64,000 nucleotides of DNA from assembly GCA_963700395.1 (NCBI GenBank), contig CAVOXI010000008.1:186001-250000 (forward strand). The letters are read 5' to 3'. Below the pieces are notes generated by a model. That model had not been told where the DNA came from and made no database searches. It saw only the letters and a program-made list of their open reading frames with translations. Of the stretch, positions 15,944 through 25,096 are shown piece after piece. The stretch is from Prado023 sp963700395. GTDB taxonomy: Bacteria > Actinomycetota > Actinomycetes > S36-B12 > CAIYMF01. How positions within the stretch are numbered: position 1 is the stretch's first letter; each line of letters starts with the position of its first letter. The translations under genes and the position numbers were made by a program.

Positions 15944-17578
15944 ATGCCGACCGACGCGCCCGCCCTGTGGCCGCCAACTCCGGTCACCCCCACCGGATGG
16001 CTCGCCCTCGACACCGCCCCCACGGTTGACGGGCCGTGGACCGCGCAGGTGCGATTCGCCCTTCGCGTGCTCGACCCGCTCCCCGGGCCAGCGGGGCCAG
16101 CGCCCCACATCCGCACGGTTGCCGCCCCGGACCTGCCTCCCGAGGCCTACCGCCTGGATGTCGACACCACCGGGATCACCATCGCCGCGAGCGGCCCCCT
16201 GGGCGCACTCCAGGCCACGACCACGATCAAGCAGCTGCTGCCCATCGACGCGTGGCGGGCCACCGCCGTCCGCCGGGACGACTGGCAGCTCCCGACCCTG
16301 ACCCTGACCGACGCGCCGGCATTCGAGTACCGCGGATTCATGCTCGACGTCAGCCGGCACTTCGCCCCCGTCCCGGAGGTGCTGCGCTGGATCGAGCTGG
16401 CCGCGATGCACCGGCTCAACCGCCTGCACCTGCACCTCACCGACGACCAGGGGTGGCGGGTGGAGTCCCCCACGTACCCGGCCCTGGCCGAGGTCGCGTC
16501 CTGGCGCTCGGCGAGCTGGATCGGGCACAGCCAGGGCCGCGAGGCCGACGACCCCAGCAGGCTCGACGGCACCCCCCACGGGGGCTTCTACACGATCGCC
16601 GACCTGCGCGAGCTCACCGACCACGCCGCCCGCCACGGCGTCACGATCGTCCCGGAGGTGGACCTCCCCGGCCACGCCAGCGCCCTGCTGGCGGCCATCC
16701 CCGAGTTGGGCGTCCCCGGCTGCCCGCCCCAGGAGGTCGCGACCCGATGGGGCCTGCTCGGCCGGACCATCTCCCCGCTCCCCGACGCCATGCGCATCGT
16801 GGCAACCCTCCTCGGGGAGGTCGCGGACGCCATCGACTCGCCGTACCTGCACATCGGCGGCGACGAGGCGGAGCTCGGGATGTGGCGCGGATCCCCCGAG
16901 GTCCGGCGGATGGCTGACGCACACGGCGGCGTGGAGGCCCTGCGCTCGGTCGTGAACGCGGAGCTCGCGCAGATGGTCCTGGCCCTCGGGCGCACGCCGA
17001 TGGCCTGGGATGACGCGTTCGTCGCCGGTGGCCTGCCCACGAGGACCGTGGTGATGCCGTGGCGCTCGGCAGCCGTCGGCCACGCTGCGGCCGCCGCTGG
17101 GCACGACGTGGTGATGACACCGGTGCTTCCCACGTACTTCGACTACGCCGAGGACGCCGGCATGGACGAACCGCTGTCCATCGGGGCCCCGCTGGGTGTG
17201 GAGCGTGTCGCCGCCTGGGTGCCGGAGCCGGCCGGGACGACGAGCCCGGGCCGGGTGCTCGGCGGCCAGGCGCAGCTGTGGACCGAGTACTGCCCCAGCG
17301 CCTCGGCACGCGAGTACCGCGCATTCCCCCGGCTCTCGGTCCTCGCCGCGAACCTGTGGCGCGGCCGGCCCCTCGACCTGGTCGCCGAGGACGCAGCCGT
17401 CCGCGACCAGATCACCCGGCTCGATGCCCTGCACGTCGACCACCGTCCCCTTGGCGGCCCCCAGCCCCGCCAGCGCGCCGGAACCGGCAACCGCGCCCCA
17501 CTGGGCATCTACCCGATCGACGCGGTCGCCGCGCACCTGGCCGCCACAGCCGGGGACGCCGAGCCGCCGCCCTGGTGA
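15944..17578 (+). CDS. beta-N-acetylhexosaminidase, GH20
   Basis: A 544-residue family 20 glycoside hydrolase that removes terminal GlcNAc/GalNAc from chitooligosaccharides or glycans. It has the GH20b N-terminal domain, then the barrel opening with EYRGFMLDVSRHFAPV, HLTDDQGWR and PEVDLPGHASA. The catalytic Asp-Glu pair is D307-E308 in HIGGDEAELG. No signal peptide is visible, so it is probably cytoplasmic. The start is uncertain: an ATG four codons upstream (15932) is in frame, and the frame stays open far upstream without homology. Possible GlcNAc salvage partners are not adjacent. Confidence 0.9.
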   Translation: MPTDAPALWPPTPVTPTGWLALDTAPTVDGPWTAQVRFALRVLDPLPGPAGPAPHIRTVAAPDLPPEAYRLDVDTTGITIAASGPLGALQATTTIKQLLPIDAWRATAVRRDDWQLPTLTLTDAPAFEYRGFMLDVSRHFAPVPEVLRWIELAAMHRLNRLHLHLTDDQGWRVESPTYPALAEVASWRSASWIGHSQGREADDPSRLDGTPHGGFYTIADLRELTDHAARHGVTIVPEVDLPGHASALLAAIPELGVPGCPPQEVATRWGLLGRTISPLPDAMRIVATLLGEVADAIDSPYLHIGGDEAELGMWRGSPEVRRMADAHGGVEALRSVVNAELAQMVLALGRTPMAWDDAFVAGGLPTRTVVMPWRSAAVGHAAAAAGHDVVMTPVLPTYFDYAEDAGMDEPLSIGAPLGVERVAAWVPEPAGTTSPGRVLGGQAQLWTEYCPSASAREYRAFPRLSVLAANLWRGRPLDLVAEDAAVRDQITRLDALHVDHRPLGGPQPRQRAGTGNRAPLGIYPIDAVAAHLAATAGDAEPPPW

Positions 17579-17749
17579 GCCCCCCGCCTCGGAATCCCGC
17601 CCACCCGCCAGCCTCGGCATCCGCCGCCACGAGGAGGCCCACCGGCCTCGTCGTGACTTAGGTCCCCCACTCCGAGGCCTCCTGCCCCTGCGAGTCCGTG
17701 CCCGAGATGGGTGATGCTTGAGCCCGGACAACCTGGGTGGAGGCGGTGC

Positions 17750-18238
17750 ATGGACAAGATCCCGACGGAGGGGGCCACCCTGCCGTCCCCGTCCACGCAC
17801 GGCGAGATGGCCGCTCGGCGCCGAGGGGCTGAATGGGCCCGTGCGGTCGTCGGCCAGGCGATGACGCGCCCCGTCCTGACCCTCGACGTGACTGAGACCC
17901 TGTGGGATGCGTGGCAGCTGCTCAGCGTGTCCGGCCTGCGTCACCTCGTCGTGGTCGATGACGGTCACTGCCTGGGTGTCATCTCCGACCGGATGATCCT
18001 CACCGACATCCCCGTCTCCGAGGACCGGATGCGCCGCCGAGGCGTCGGCGAGCTCCTGTCCCGTGCTCCCGTGCGCTCCGTGAGCGACTCGGATCCGCTG
18101 GCCGGCGTGGCCCGGATCATGGCCCGGCACTCGGCAGAGGCGGTTCCCGTCGTGGACGAGCTCGGCCGGCTGGTGGGCATCGTGACAGGCTCGGACCTCG
18201 TGCGCTGGTGGGCCGCGGACGGCTCCGAGAGGCCGTAG
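17750..18238 (+). CDS. CBS-domain pair protein
   Basis: A 162-residue protein made of a short N-terminal tail and two CBS domains (about 40-95 and 100-155), visible as VGQAMTRPVLTL, HLVVVDDGHCLGVISD and AVPVVDELGRLVGIVTGSD. Such Bateman modules bind adenosine nucleotides and regulate other proteins. The ATG follows GGTGGAGG seven bases upstream; an in-frame GTG at 17711 is less likely. It ends ten bases before orn, so the two may share a transcript. Its partner is unknown. Confidence 0.85.
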   Translation: MDKIPTEGATLPSPSTHGEMAARRRGAEWARAVVGQAMTRPVLTLDVTETLWDAWQLLSVSGLRHLVVVDDGHCLGVISDRMILTDIPVSEDRMRRRGVGELLSRAPVRSVSDSDPLAGVARIMARHSAEAVPVVDELGRLVGIVTGSDLVRWWAADGSERP

Positions 18239-18248
18239 GCTGCACCGC

Positions 18249-18896
18249 GTGACCGATGCGCGCAACGACCGGCTTGTCTGGATCGACCTGGAGATGACCG
18301 GTCTGGACACCGCTCACGACGAGATCGTCGAGATCGCCGCGATCGTGACCGACTCCGAGCTCAACGAGCTCGACGCGGGGATCTCCCTGGTCGTGTGCCC
18401 GCCCGACCTGTCCATCCTCGAGGGCATGGACGACATCGTGGTGCGCATGCACACCGAGTCCGGACTCCTGGCCGACATCCCCTCCGGCGTCACCCTCGCC
18501 GAGGCCGGCGCCGCTGTCCTGACCTACGTGAAGGGGCATGTGGCTGAGGCGCGCCGGGCTCCGCTGGCCGGGTCCAGCGTGTACGTCGACCGCGGCTTCC
18601 TCTCCCGGTACCTGCCCGAGCTCGACGAGCACATGCACTACCGGCTCATCGACGTCTCCAGCATCAAGGAGCTCGCCCGCCGCTGGTACCCGCGCTCCTA
18701 CTTCAACGCACCGGCCAAGACCGGCGGGCACCGCGCGCTGGCCGACATCCGCGAGTCCATCGCCGAGCTGCGCTACTACCGCGACACCCTGTTCGTCCCC
18801 GTGCCCGGGCCGTCCACCGATCAGGCCCGGGCGGCGGCCACGAACCACGTGGTGGACCATGCGGTGAGCACGCCGGCGGCGGAACCGCCCGCCTGA
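18249..18896 (+). CDS. orn: oligoribonuclease
   Basis: A 3'-5' exoribonuclease of the DEDDh family that clears 2-5 nucleotide RNAs and linear pGpG. Exonuclease motifs are WIDLEMTGLD near the N-terminus, a central Asp in GSSVYVDRGF, and KTGGHRALADI with the DEDDh histidine. Length is 215 residues, with about 30 extra low-complexity residues at the C-terminus compared with E. coli Orn. It starts at GTG. The tRNA-His gene follows, an arrangement I recall as common in actinobacteria. Confidence 0.95.
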   Translation: MTDARNDRLVWIDLEMTGLDTAHDEIVEIAAIVTDSELNELDAGISLVVCPPDLSILEGMDDIVVRMHTESGLLADIPSGVTLAEAGAAVLTYVKGHVAEARRAPLAGSSVYVDRGFLSRYLPELDEHMHYRLIDVSSIKELARRWYPRSYFNAPAKTGGHRALADIRESIAELRYYRDTLFVPVPGPSTDQARAAATNHVVDHAVSTPAAEPPA

Positions 18897-18944
18897 GTCG
18901 GGTACACTTTCCACCTGCTGCGCAGTGATGCTGTGCGGCTCATG

Positions 18945-19020
18945 GTGGGTGTAGCTCAGCTGGTAGAGCACCTGGTTGTGGTCCAGGTGGTCGCGGGTTC
19001 AAGTCCCGTCACTCACCCCA
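18945..19020 (+). tRNA. tRNA-His (anticodon GTG)
   Basis: The acceptor stem GTGGGTG pairs with CACTCAC. The D arm is GCTC/GAGC, the anticodon stem CCTGG/CCAGG has loop TTGTGGT (anticodon GTG), and the T arm is GCGGG-TTCAAGT-CCCGT. The base before the stem is G, supplying the G-1 needed for HisRS. C73 is followed by an encoded CCA. Confidence 0.96.
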
Positions 19021-19187
19021 CTGTCGATCACCCCCGCTGACTCGCCCGCGCGCCCGCGCCGCTGGCCGAGGCGTGGGGATAGTCCGCTGACGAGCGGGTA
19101 GTGCCCGGCATGAGGGCTCGCGCGGAGCATCACACGGGTATCTGCCCGGGTTGCCGCGATCGGCCTCCAGGGCCGCAGGAGCCACCG

Positions 19188-20106
19188 GTGACCCATGTAG
19201 CCGTTGTCGCGCATGCCGGGAAGTCACTGGATGGCGGGTTGCCGGAGCTGAGGCAGGTCCTCGAGGAGGCGGGGTACCCGTCGCCCTCCTGGTTCGAGGT
19301 GGCCAAGAGCAAGCAGGCGCCCGAGTGCGTCCGCCAGGCACTGGCCGAGGGGGCCGACGTGGTCTTCGTCTGGGGCGGGGACGGCACGGTCCAGCGGTGC
19401 GTGGATGTCCTTGCGGGCTCGGAGGTCCCGCTCGCGGTGATACCCGCCGGCACCGCCAACCTGATGGCACGCAATCTCGGGCATACCGCTCGACATCGCT
19501 GAGGCGGTGCAGATCGGACTCCACGGGGACCGGCGGCCGGTCGACACAGGGACGGCGAACGACGAGCACTTCGCGGTCATGGCGGGGGCCGGGCTCGACG
19601 CACTCATGATCGATGGGGCGGACGGGGGCCTCAAGGACAGGCTGGGCCGGGCGGCCTACCTGTGGACGGGGGCGCGCAGTCTCGGCGCCAGCCCTGTGGC
19701 GGCCACGGTCGAGGTCGAGGGTCGCCGCTTCTTCAAGGGGACCATCACGTGCGTGCTTGCCGGGAACATGGGCGAGGTCCTGGGCGGCATCGAGGTCTTC
19801 ACCGGTTCGCGACCCGACGACGGCCTCCTCGAGCTGGGCGTGGTCACCGCCCGGAGCCGGGTGGAATGGATCAGGACCCTCTCGCGTGTCGTGCTCGGCA
19901 GGGCCGAGAAGTCGCCGTTCGTGGTCACGGCGCGCGGCACCTCCTTCAAGGTGACCTTCGACGGCCCGACGCCCTACGAGCTCGACGGCGGAACCCGCAA
20001 GGCCGTCACGAAGCTGAAGATCAAGGTCCGTCCCGCGTCGGTGACCGTCTGCGTCCCCCCTGCCCGCACGGCGGTCGAACCCCCGGTGACCCCGGGAGAG
20101 CCCTGA
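19188..20106 (+). pseudogene. diacylglycerol kinase-family lipid kinase, frameshifted
   Basis: Lipid kinase of the DAGK catalytic family (DgkB/YegS-like), which phosphorylates diacylglycerol or related lipids. The first 98 codons carry GGDGTVQ (63-69) and the PAGTANLMARNLG motif. The frame then breaks. Removing one G from the GGG at 19479-19481 rejoins it to a second frame reading IPLDIAEAVQIGLHGDRR and continuing to 20106 with AGAGLDALMI, TCVLAGNMGEVLGG and PYELDGGT. The rejoined protein is about 305 residues, the normal family length. The GTG start follows AGGAG. Its stop overlaps the PLD start (TGATG), so it is the first gene of a lipid operon. Probably intact in the organism. Confidence 0.8.
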
Positions 20107-21773
20107 TGACCCGGCCGGTGGAGGTACCCGGGTGGCCCCGCCCCGCTGCGGTGGTGGGACCGGACCCGCAGCCGGGCCACCTGCCGTTGAGCCCGACGCG
20201 AACGGATCCCGGTCCGCCCACGGACCCCGGGGAGTGGTTCCTGACCGTCGAGGAGCGCGGGAACCCGGACACGAGACTGGACTCGCGTCATCCCGACGGC
20301 AAGGTGTGGACGGAGGGCAATGAGGTCCGCGTGCTCGTGCACGGGGTGGTCTACTTCCGGGCCCTGCACGAGGCTGTGACCGCGATGGGCCGCGGTGACC
20401 TGATCATGTTCACCGACTGGCGGGGCGACCCGGACGAGCAGCTCGACGGACCGGGCACGGAACTGGCCGCCGTCCTGGCCGCAGCAGCCGAACGAGGGGT
20501 CGAGGTGCGGGGGCTGCTCTGGCGATCGCACGTCACCATGGGGTTCGGCACGATGGAGAACCGCCACCTCGTGGAGGCGATCGACGCAGCGGGCGGGCAG
20601 TGCCTGCTGGACATGCGAGTGCGCCCATTCGGCTCCCACCACCAGAAGATGGTCGTCCTTCGCCACCGTGACCGCCGCGAGGACGATGTGGCCTTCGTCG
20701 GGGGGATCGACCTGTGTCACAGCCGCCGCGATGACGCGCAGCACCTCGGCGACCCCCAGCCCCTTGCGATGGCCGACGTGTACGGTCCGCGTCCCCCCTG
20801 GCACGACATCCAGCTGGCGATCCGCGGGCCGGCCGTGGCCGACGTCGAGACCGTGTTCCGGGAGCGGTGGGAGGACCCCAGCGCCCTCATCCGCAATCCG
20901 ATCCACCTGCTCAGCGCATTGCTGCACGGGGAGCGGCAGAGGGCCAGGCCGCTGCCCGCGCAGCTCCCCGACCCTCCGAGGTGCGGTGACGCGGCCGTGC
21001 AGCTGTTGCGGACCTATCCCGTGCGCCACCCCGGGTTCCCCTTCGCGCGCCAGGGGGAGCGCAGCATCGCGCGGGGGTACGAGAAGTCACTGGGCCGCGC
21101 CCGCTCGATGGTCTACGTCGAGGACCAGTACCTCTGGTCCACCGAGGTGGTCTCGGTCTTCGCCGAGGCGCTGCGCCGGGAGCCGGCGCTGCGGATGATC
21201 TTCGTGATCCCGCTCTTCGCCGAGCAGGACGGTCGCTGGTCGGAGCCCCCGAACCTGCTCGGTCGGGAACAGCCAGTGCGCATCCTGTCCGAGGCCGGCG
21301 GTGACCGCGTGGCCGTCTACGGGCTGGAGAACGCCGCCGGGACACCCATCTACGTCCATGCCAAGGCCTGCGTCGTCGATGACCAGTGGGCCTGCGTGGG
21401 ATCGGACAACACCAACCGGCGGTCGTGGACCCATGACAGCGAGCTGTCCGCGGCATTCGTCGATGGGCCAGCGACCATGAGGGGCCGGCACCTGCGCGTC
21501 TCCCTGGCCGAGGAGCACCTCGGTGCGGCCGCAGCAGGCCACGACCTCGATGATCCCGTCGAGTGGTTCGAGGCGTTCCGGGACGCGGCGAGCAACCTCG
21601 ACGCCTGGCATGAGGGCGGGTGCGTCGGCCCCCGACCACCGGGGCAGTTGCGGACCTACCACCAGCCTGCGCTTCCCGTGCTGACCCGCGCCTGGGCCAC
21701 AGCCCTGTACGGCCTCTTCTACGACCCGGACGGGCGCAGCCTGAGGCAGCGGGCACGTCGGCGGTTGCCATGA
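20106..21773 (+). CDS. phospholipase D-like protein
   Basis: A 555-residue PLD superfamily protein with two HKD regions. The first, HHQKMVVLRHRD (about residues 178-189), has the His and Lys but Arg where the Asp of HxKxxxxD should be. The second, VHAKACVVDDQWACVGSDN (from about 417), is complete. Such proteins hydrolyse or transfer phosphodiesters of phospholipids, yielding phosphatidate or cardiolipin. No signal peptide or helix is obvious. It is translationally coupled to the upstream DAG kinase and followed by a tandem PAP2 gene, suggesting linked phosphatidate chemistry. Substrate unproven. Confidence 0.85.
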   Translation: MTRPVEVPGWPRPAAVVGPDPQPGHLPLSPTRTDPGPPTDPGEWFLTVEERGNPDTRLDSRHPDGKVWTEGNEVRVLVHGVVYFRALHEAVTAMGRGDLIMFTDWRGDPDEQLDGPGTELAAVLAAAAERGVEVRGLLWRSHVTMGFGTMENRHLVEAIDAAGGQCLLDMRVRPFGSHHQKMVVLRHRDRREDDVAFVGGIDLCHSRRDDAQHLGDPQPLAMADVYGPRPPWHDIQLAIRGPAVADVETVFRERWEDPSALIRNPIHLLSALLHGERQRARPLPAQLPDPPRCGDAAVQLLRTYPVRHPGFPFARQGERSIARGYEKSLGRARSMVYVEDQYLWSTEVVSVFAEALRREPALRMIFVIPLFAEQDGRWSEPPNLLGREQPVRILSEAGGDRVAVYGLENAAGTPIYVHAKACVVDDQWACVGSDNTNRRSWTHDSELSAAFVDGPATMRGRHLRVSLAEEHLGAAAAGHDLDDPVEWFEAFRDAASNLDAWHEGGCVGPRPPGQLRTYHQPALPVLTRAWATALYGLFYDPDGRSLRQRARRRLP

Positions 21774-21831
21774 GGTGCCGGGATGGGCTGCCGCCCCTTC
21801 ACCCCACCGCGCGGGCGTCCCAGGAGCAGGG

Positions 21832-23403
21832 ATGAGCGAGCAGACGCCCCCCACGCAGCAGCTGGACACGGGGCAGGAGGCCGCACGTGCTGGGGGGCGC
21901 GTCGCGCTCGGCGCCGCGGGTGCGTTCCTGATCGCCGTCCCGTTCACCCTGCTGGTCATGCTCATCACCGCGCAGTCCGAGAGCGTGGAGCGGCTGGACC
22001 GTCGGGTCGCGGATGCGCTGCACGGCCTCGTCATCGGCAACGCGACGGTGACCACGGCGCTCGAGGTGATCGACCAGGTGACCCAACCCTGGGTGCTGCG
22101 AACGGCAGCCCTCGTGATCGCCCTCGCCCTCCTGGCCCGGGGACGTCGCCGCACTGCGCTCTGGCTGGTCCTCACCGTGGCGCTGGGAGGCCTGGTGGGG
22201 CTGGGGCTCAAGGAACTGGTCCAGCGCGCCCGACCCGCCTTCGACGAACCCGTCTACGTGGCCGCGGGCTACTCGTTCCCCTCCGGTCATGCGCTGAACT
22301 CCATGCTGATCGTGGTGGCTGTCGTGGTCGCGCTCTGGCCCGTCCTCTCGCGGGGTGGGCGGGTGCTGGCGGTGGTGACCGGCACCGTCCTCGTGGTGGT
22401 CGTCGGGCTGGACCGGGTCGCCCTCGGCGTGCACTTCCTGACCGACGTCCTGGCCGGATGGCTGGTGGGCCTGGCTGTGGTGGCGGCAACCGGAGCCGCC
22501 TTCCTGAATGCGGATGACGGACGCTGGCAGCGACGGGAACCGCGGCCCGGAGTGCGGCTCACATGGCCGCGCGCCCTGGGTCGCATGCTTGGCCGACTGC
22601 TCGCCGGCTGGTTGGCCATCCTGACGGTGATGGTGGGCCTCGGCCTGCTGATCACCCGCGTGGTCGAGGACCGCTGGCCGTTGACGGAGGAGGACGGGGT
22701 CAACTCCGCGCTGGAGGAGGGCCGGACGCCGGTCGGTGACTCCGTCACGCTCCTCATGCGCCACATCGGGGACACCCCGGTGATCATCGCCACGATGCTG
22801 GTCGTCGTCCTCGTCCTGCGCCGGGTCCTCGGCCGGTGGCGCGAGGGCCTGTTCGTCATCGCAGCCACCACCGGCCAGGCCATCGTCTTCACATTGACGG
22901 CGGCGCTCGTGGACCGTCCTCGACCCGATGTCGAGAAGCTCGACTCCTCTCCTCCGACCTCCTCGTTCCCCTCGGGGCACACGAGCGCCGCGCTTGCGCT
23001 CTACCTGTCCATCGCCGTGGTGGCGGTCCGCCGGGTACGCAGGCCGTGGATGCGCTACCTGCTGGTGTGCCTGTGCCTCGTGCCCCCGATCCTGGTGGCC
23101 TACGCGCGGCTCTACCGGGGGATGCACCATCCCAGCGATATCGCGGGATCCGTCGTGAACGCCACGCTCTGCCTGTGGCTGGCAGCCCGGGTCGTCCTCG
23201 AAGGCCCGCTCCCGGAGGACGAGCAGCAGGTCACGCAGCGACAGGCCGTGGTTCCGGCGGCCCGGGACGACGACCACGGCGGAGGTCCACCGGCGGCCGC
23301 CCACGCGGGCGCGGCCGGGCCGGGGACCCACCCGACGGGCACCGCAGGGCGGGGCAACGCTGGGCCCACCCACAGCGACGACAAGGCAGGAGCCCCACCA
23401 TGA
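21832..23403 (+). CDS. tandem PAP2 phosphatase membrane protein
   Basis: A 523-residue membrane protein with two PAP2 (lipid phosphate phosphatase) domains in one chain, each with about six helices. The first has KELVQRARP (KX6RP), SFPSGH and RVALGVHFLTD (RX5HX3D). The second has DRPRP without the Lys of KX6RP, then SFPSGHTSAA and RLYRGMHHPSD. PAP2 enzymes dephosphorylate phosphatidate, undecaprenyl pyrophosphate or similar lipids. A hydrophilic C-terminal tail of about 70 residues follows. The ATG has CAGGAGCA upstream. The stop overlaps the YihY start (ATGA). The two-domain arrangement is less common than single PAP2 proteins. Confidence 0.87.
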   Translation: MSEQTPPTQQLDTGQEAARAGGRVALGAAGAFLIAVPFTLLVMLITAQSESVERLDRRVADALHGLVIGNATVTTALEVIDQVTQPWVLRTAALVIALALLARGRRRTALWLVLTVALGGLVGLGLKELVQRARPAFDEPVYVAAGYSFPSGHALNSMLIVVAVVVALWPVLSRGGRVLAVVTGTVLVVVVGLDRVALGVHFLTDVLAGWLVGLAVVAATGAAFLNADDGRWQRREPRPGVRLTWPRALGRMLGRLLAGWLAILTVMVGLGLLITRVVEDRWPLTEEDGVNSALEEGRTPVGDSVTLLMRHIGDTPVIIATMLVVVLVLRRVLGRWREGLFVIAATTGQAIVFTLTAALVDRPRPDVEKLDSSPPTSSFPSGHTSAALALYLSIAVVAVRRVRRPWMRYLLVCLCLVPPILVAYARLYRGMHHPSDIAGSVVNATLCLWLAARVVLEGPLPEDEQQVTQRQAVVPAARDDDHGGGPPAAAHAGAAGPGTHPTGTAGRGNAGPTHSDDKAGAPP

Positions 23404-24422
23404 GCACCACGACCAGGGTCCCCGAGACCGCACGCATGGCCGGCGACGAGCTCGATGCATCGGACGCCCGGACGGCCCTGAGGGACTTCGGGCGAAAGCG
23501 GCTCGCGGTTGAGTCCTTCCGGAGGTTCCGCTACGGGGACGGCTTCAGCCATGCCCGCGCCGTGGGCCTGCAGCTCGTCCTCGCGCTCATCCCCATGACC
23601 ATCGCCCTGGTCGGGCTGTCGTCCGTGGTGCACGTCGAGGGAGTGGGCATCGTCATCCGCGACACCCTGCTGGCGATGACTCCGGGCAGCAGCGACGAGG
23701 TGATCCGCGACACCCTCGAGCAGGGACTGTCCCAGAGCGGCTCCGGCGCGATCGCGCTGTGGCTCGGACTGGCCACGTCCCTCGTCGCGCTGACCACGAC
23801 GATGGGGCAGATCGAGCGGGGATCCAACCGCATCTACGGCATCCGGCGTGACCGCCCCGCACCCAAGAAGTACGCCCGCGCCTTCCTGCTGGCCCTGATC
23901 GCCGGCGTTCCGATGATGCTGGGGTTCCTCGTCCTGGTCGCCGGTGAGCAGGCCGTCAGGGCTGTGTCGAGCACGTACGACTGGCCCGATCGGGTCGCCA
24001 CACTGGCGATGGTCGTGCGGTGGCCCATCGGCCTGCTGCTGGACCTGATCGCCATCACGGTGATCTTCCGGTGGGCCCCGCGCAGGCGCCAACCCGGCGC
24101 CTCCTGGATGGCCGTCGGCGCGGTCGTTGCGCTCACGCTGTGGTTGCTGCTCACGTGGATGCTGACCACGTTCATCCGCACCTCGAGCTCATTCGGTGCC
24201 GTCTACGGACCGCTCACCGCCGTCATGGCGCTGCTGCTGTGGGCCCTGATGACCGGAGTCGCACTGCTGCTGGGAATCGCGTTCGCGGCACAGCTCGAGG
24301 CCGTGCGGGCCGGCGTCTCGGAGGGCGCCGAGGGGGACCCGGAGGACGACGGCCAGCCCCGCCGCGCGGCCCCGGCCAGCTCGGCTGACCGGGGCGTGCG
24401 GGTGTCCACGTCGTCGCGGTAG
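23400..24422 (+). CDS. YihY/virulence factor BrkB family membrane protein
   Basis: A 340-residue integral membrane protein of the YihY/BrkB family with about six helices. The family segments GLQLVLALIPMTIALVGLSS, SLVALTTTMGQIERGSNRIYGI and SSFGAVYGPLTAVMALLLWA are seen. The C-terminal tail is hydrophilic. Its molecular role is unsettled; plant/bacterial relatives have been linked to lipid or polymer transport. It begins with ATG overlapping the PAP2 stop and has AGGAG seven bases upstream, making it the fourth gene of the lipid operon. A strong hairpin follows the stop. Confidence 0.87.
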   Translation: MSTTTRVPETARMAGDELDASDARTALRDFGRKRLAVESFRRFRYGDGFSHARAVGLQLVLALIPMTIALVGLSSVVHVEGVGIVIRDTLLAMTPGSSDEVIRDTLEQGLSQSGSGAIALWLGLATSLVALTTTMGQIERGSNRIYGIRRDRPAPKKYARAFLLALIAGVPMMLGFLVLVAGEQAVRAVSSTYDWPDRVATLAMVVRWPIGLLLDLIAITVIFRWAPRRRQPGASWMAVGAVVALTLWLLLTWMLTTFIRTSSSFGAVYGPLTAVMALLLWALMTGVALLLGIAFAAQLEAVRAGVSEGAEGDPEDDGQPRRAAPASSADRGVRVSTSSR

Positions 24423-24425
24423 CGA

Positions 24426-24452
24426 GGCGCCCGCCTGGATCGAGCGGGCGCC
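24426..24452. terminator. hairpin terminator between convergent genes
   Basis: GGCGCCCGC and GCGGGCGCC form a perfect 9-base stem with a 9-base loop, four bases after the YihY stop and 30 bases before the end of the convergent small gene. There is no U-tract, as is common for actinobacterial terminators. Confidence 0.6.
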
Positions 24453-24482
24453 GCCTGTACCGAGCAGTGGCGCCAGGGGCCT

Positions 24483-24797
24483 CTATGCCGGGAACGGGCT
24501 TCCCGCGGCCGTGGCGCTCTCGTCGATGTAGGCAGCGACCTCGTCGGGATCCGGCTCATCGGATGATGAGGGGCGCACCTTCCGGGCGGCGCTCGATGCC
24601 ACGTCACCCACCTTGTCGATCACGACCGGCACCTGCTCCTTGGCCACAGAAGCGGCGTTGTGGGCCTGCTTCTGGACGCGCGGGTCCTCGCGCACGCGGG
24701 TGAAGCCCCTCATGATCTGGTCGTAGCGCTCACGGCCGGCCCGAGCGCCCAGCACGTAGCCGACCCCGAACACCACCACACCCAACAGCCTCTTCAT
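24483..24797 (-). CDS. small YtxH-like protein
   Basis: A 104-residue protein with one short N-terminal hydrophobic stretch (KRLLGVVVFGVGYVLGARAG) and a charged, probably helical remainder. This is the layout of YtxH/DUF948-type small membrane-anchored proteins. The ATG follows GAAGGAGA. The longer upstream frame has no conserved sequence. It converges on the lipid operon. Function unknown. Confidence 0.7.
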   Translation of the reverse strand: MKRLLGVVVFGVGYVLGARAGRERYDQIMRGFTRVREDPRVQKQAHNAASVAKEQVPVVIDKVGDVASSAARKVRPSSSDEPDPDEVAAYIDESATAAGSPFPA

Positions 24798-25096
24798 GTG
24801 TGACTCTCCTTCGGTGGTTGCTTCTCCCAGTTCCATGCCCACGGCCGTCCCGCTCGCGGCGACGAACGGCCGATCTGTCCAGCCAGTCTCACCCGACGGC
24901 CTGCCCGGCGGCAAGGACCGGAGCAGCTGCCCCGGACCTCCGGGTCGGCGCCCGCACGAGGTCCCGTCACAGCCCATGAGGGTCCCCGACCGGAGGCCGC
25001 CGGTTCGCCCTCATCCCCACCCGGCCCATCCCGCCGTTAGGCTGCCGACACCAACACGCGCCCCTCGCGTGTCGTCGCATCCGACGGGAGTCCGCC

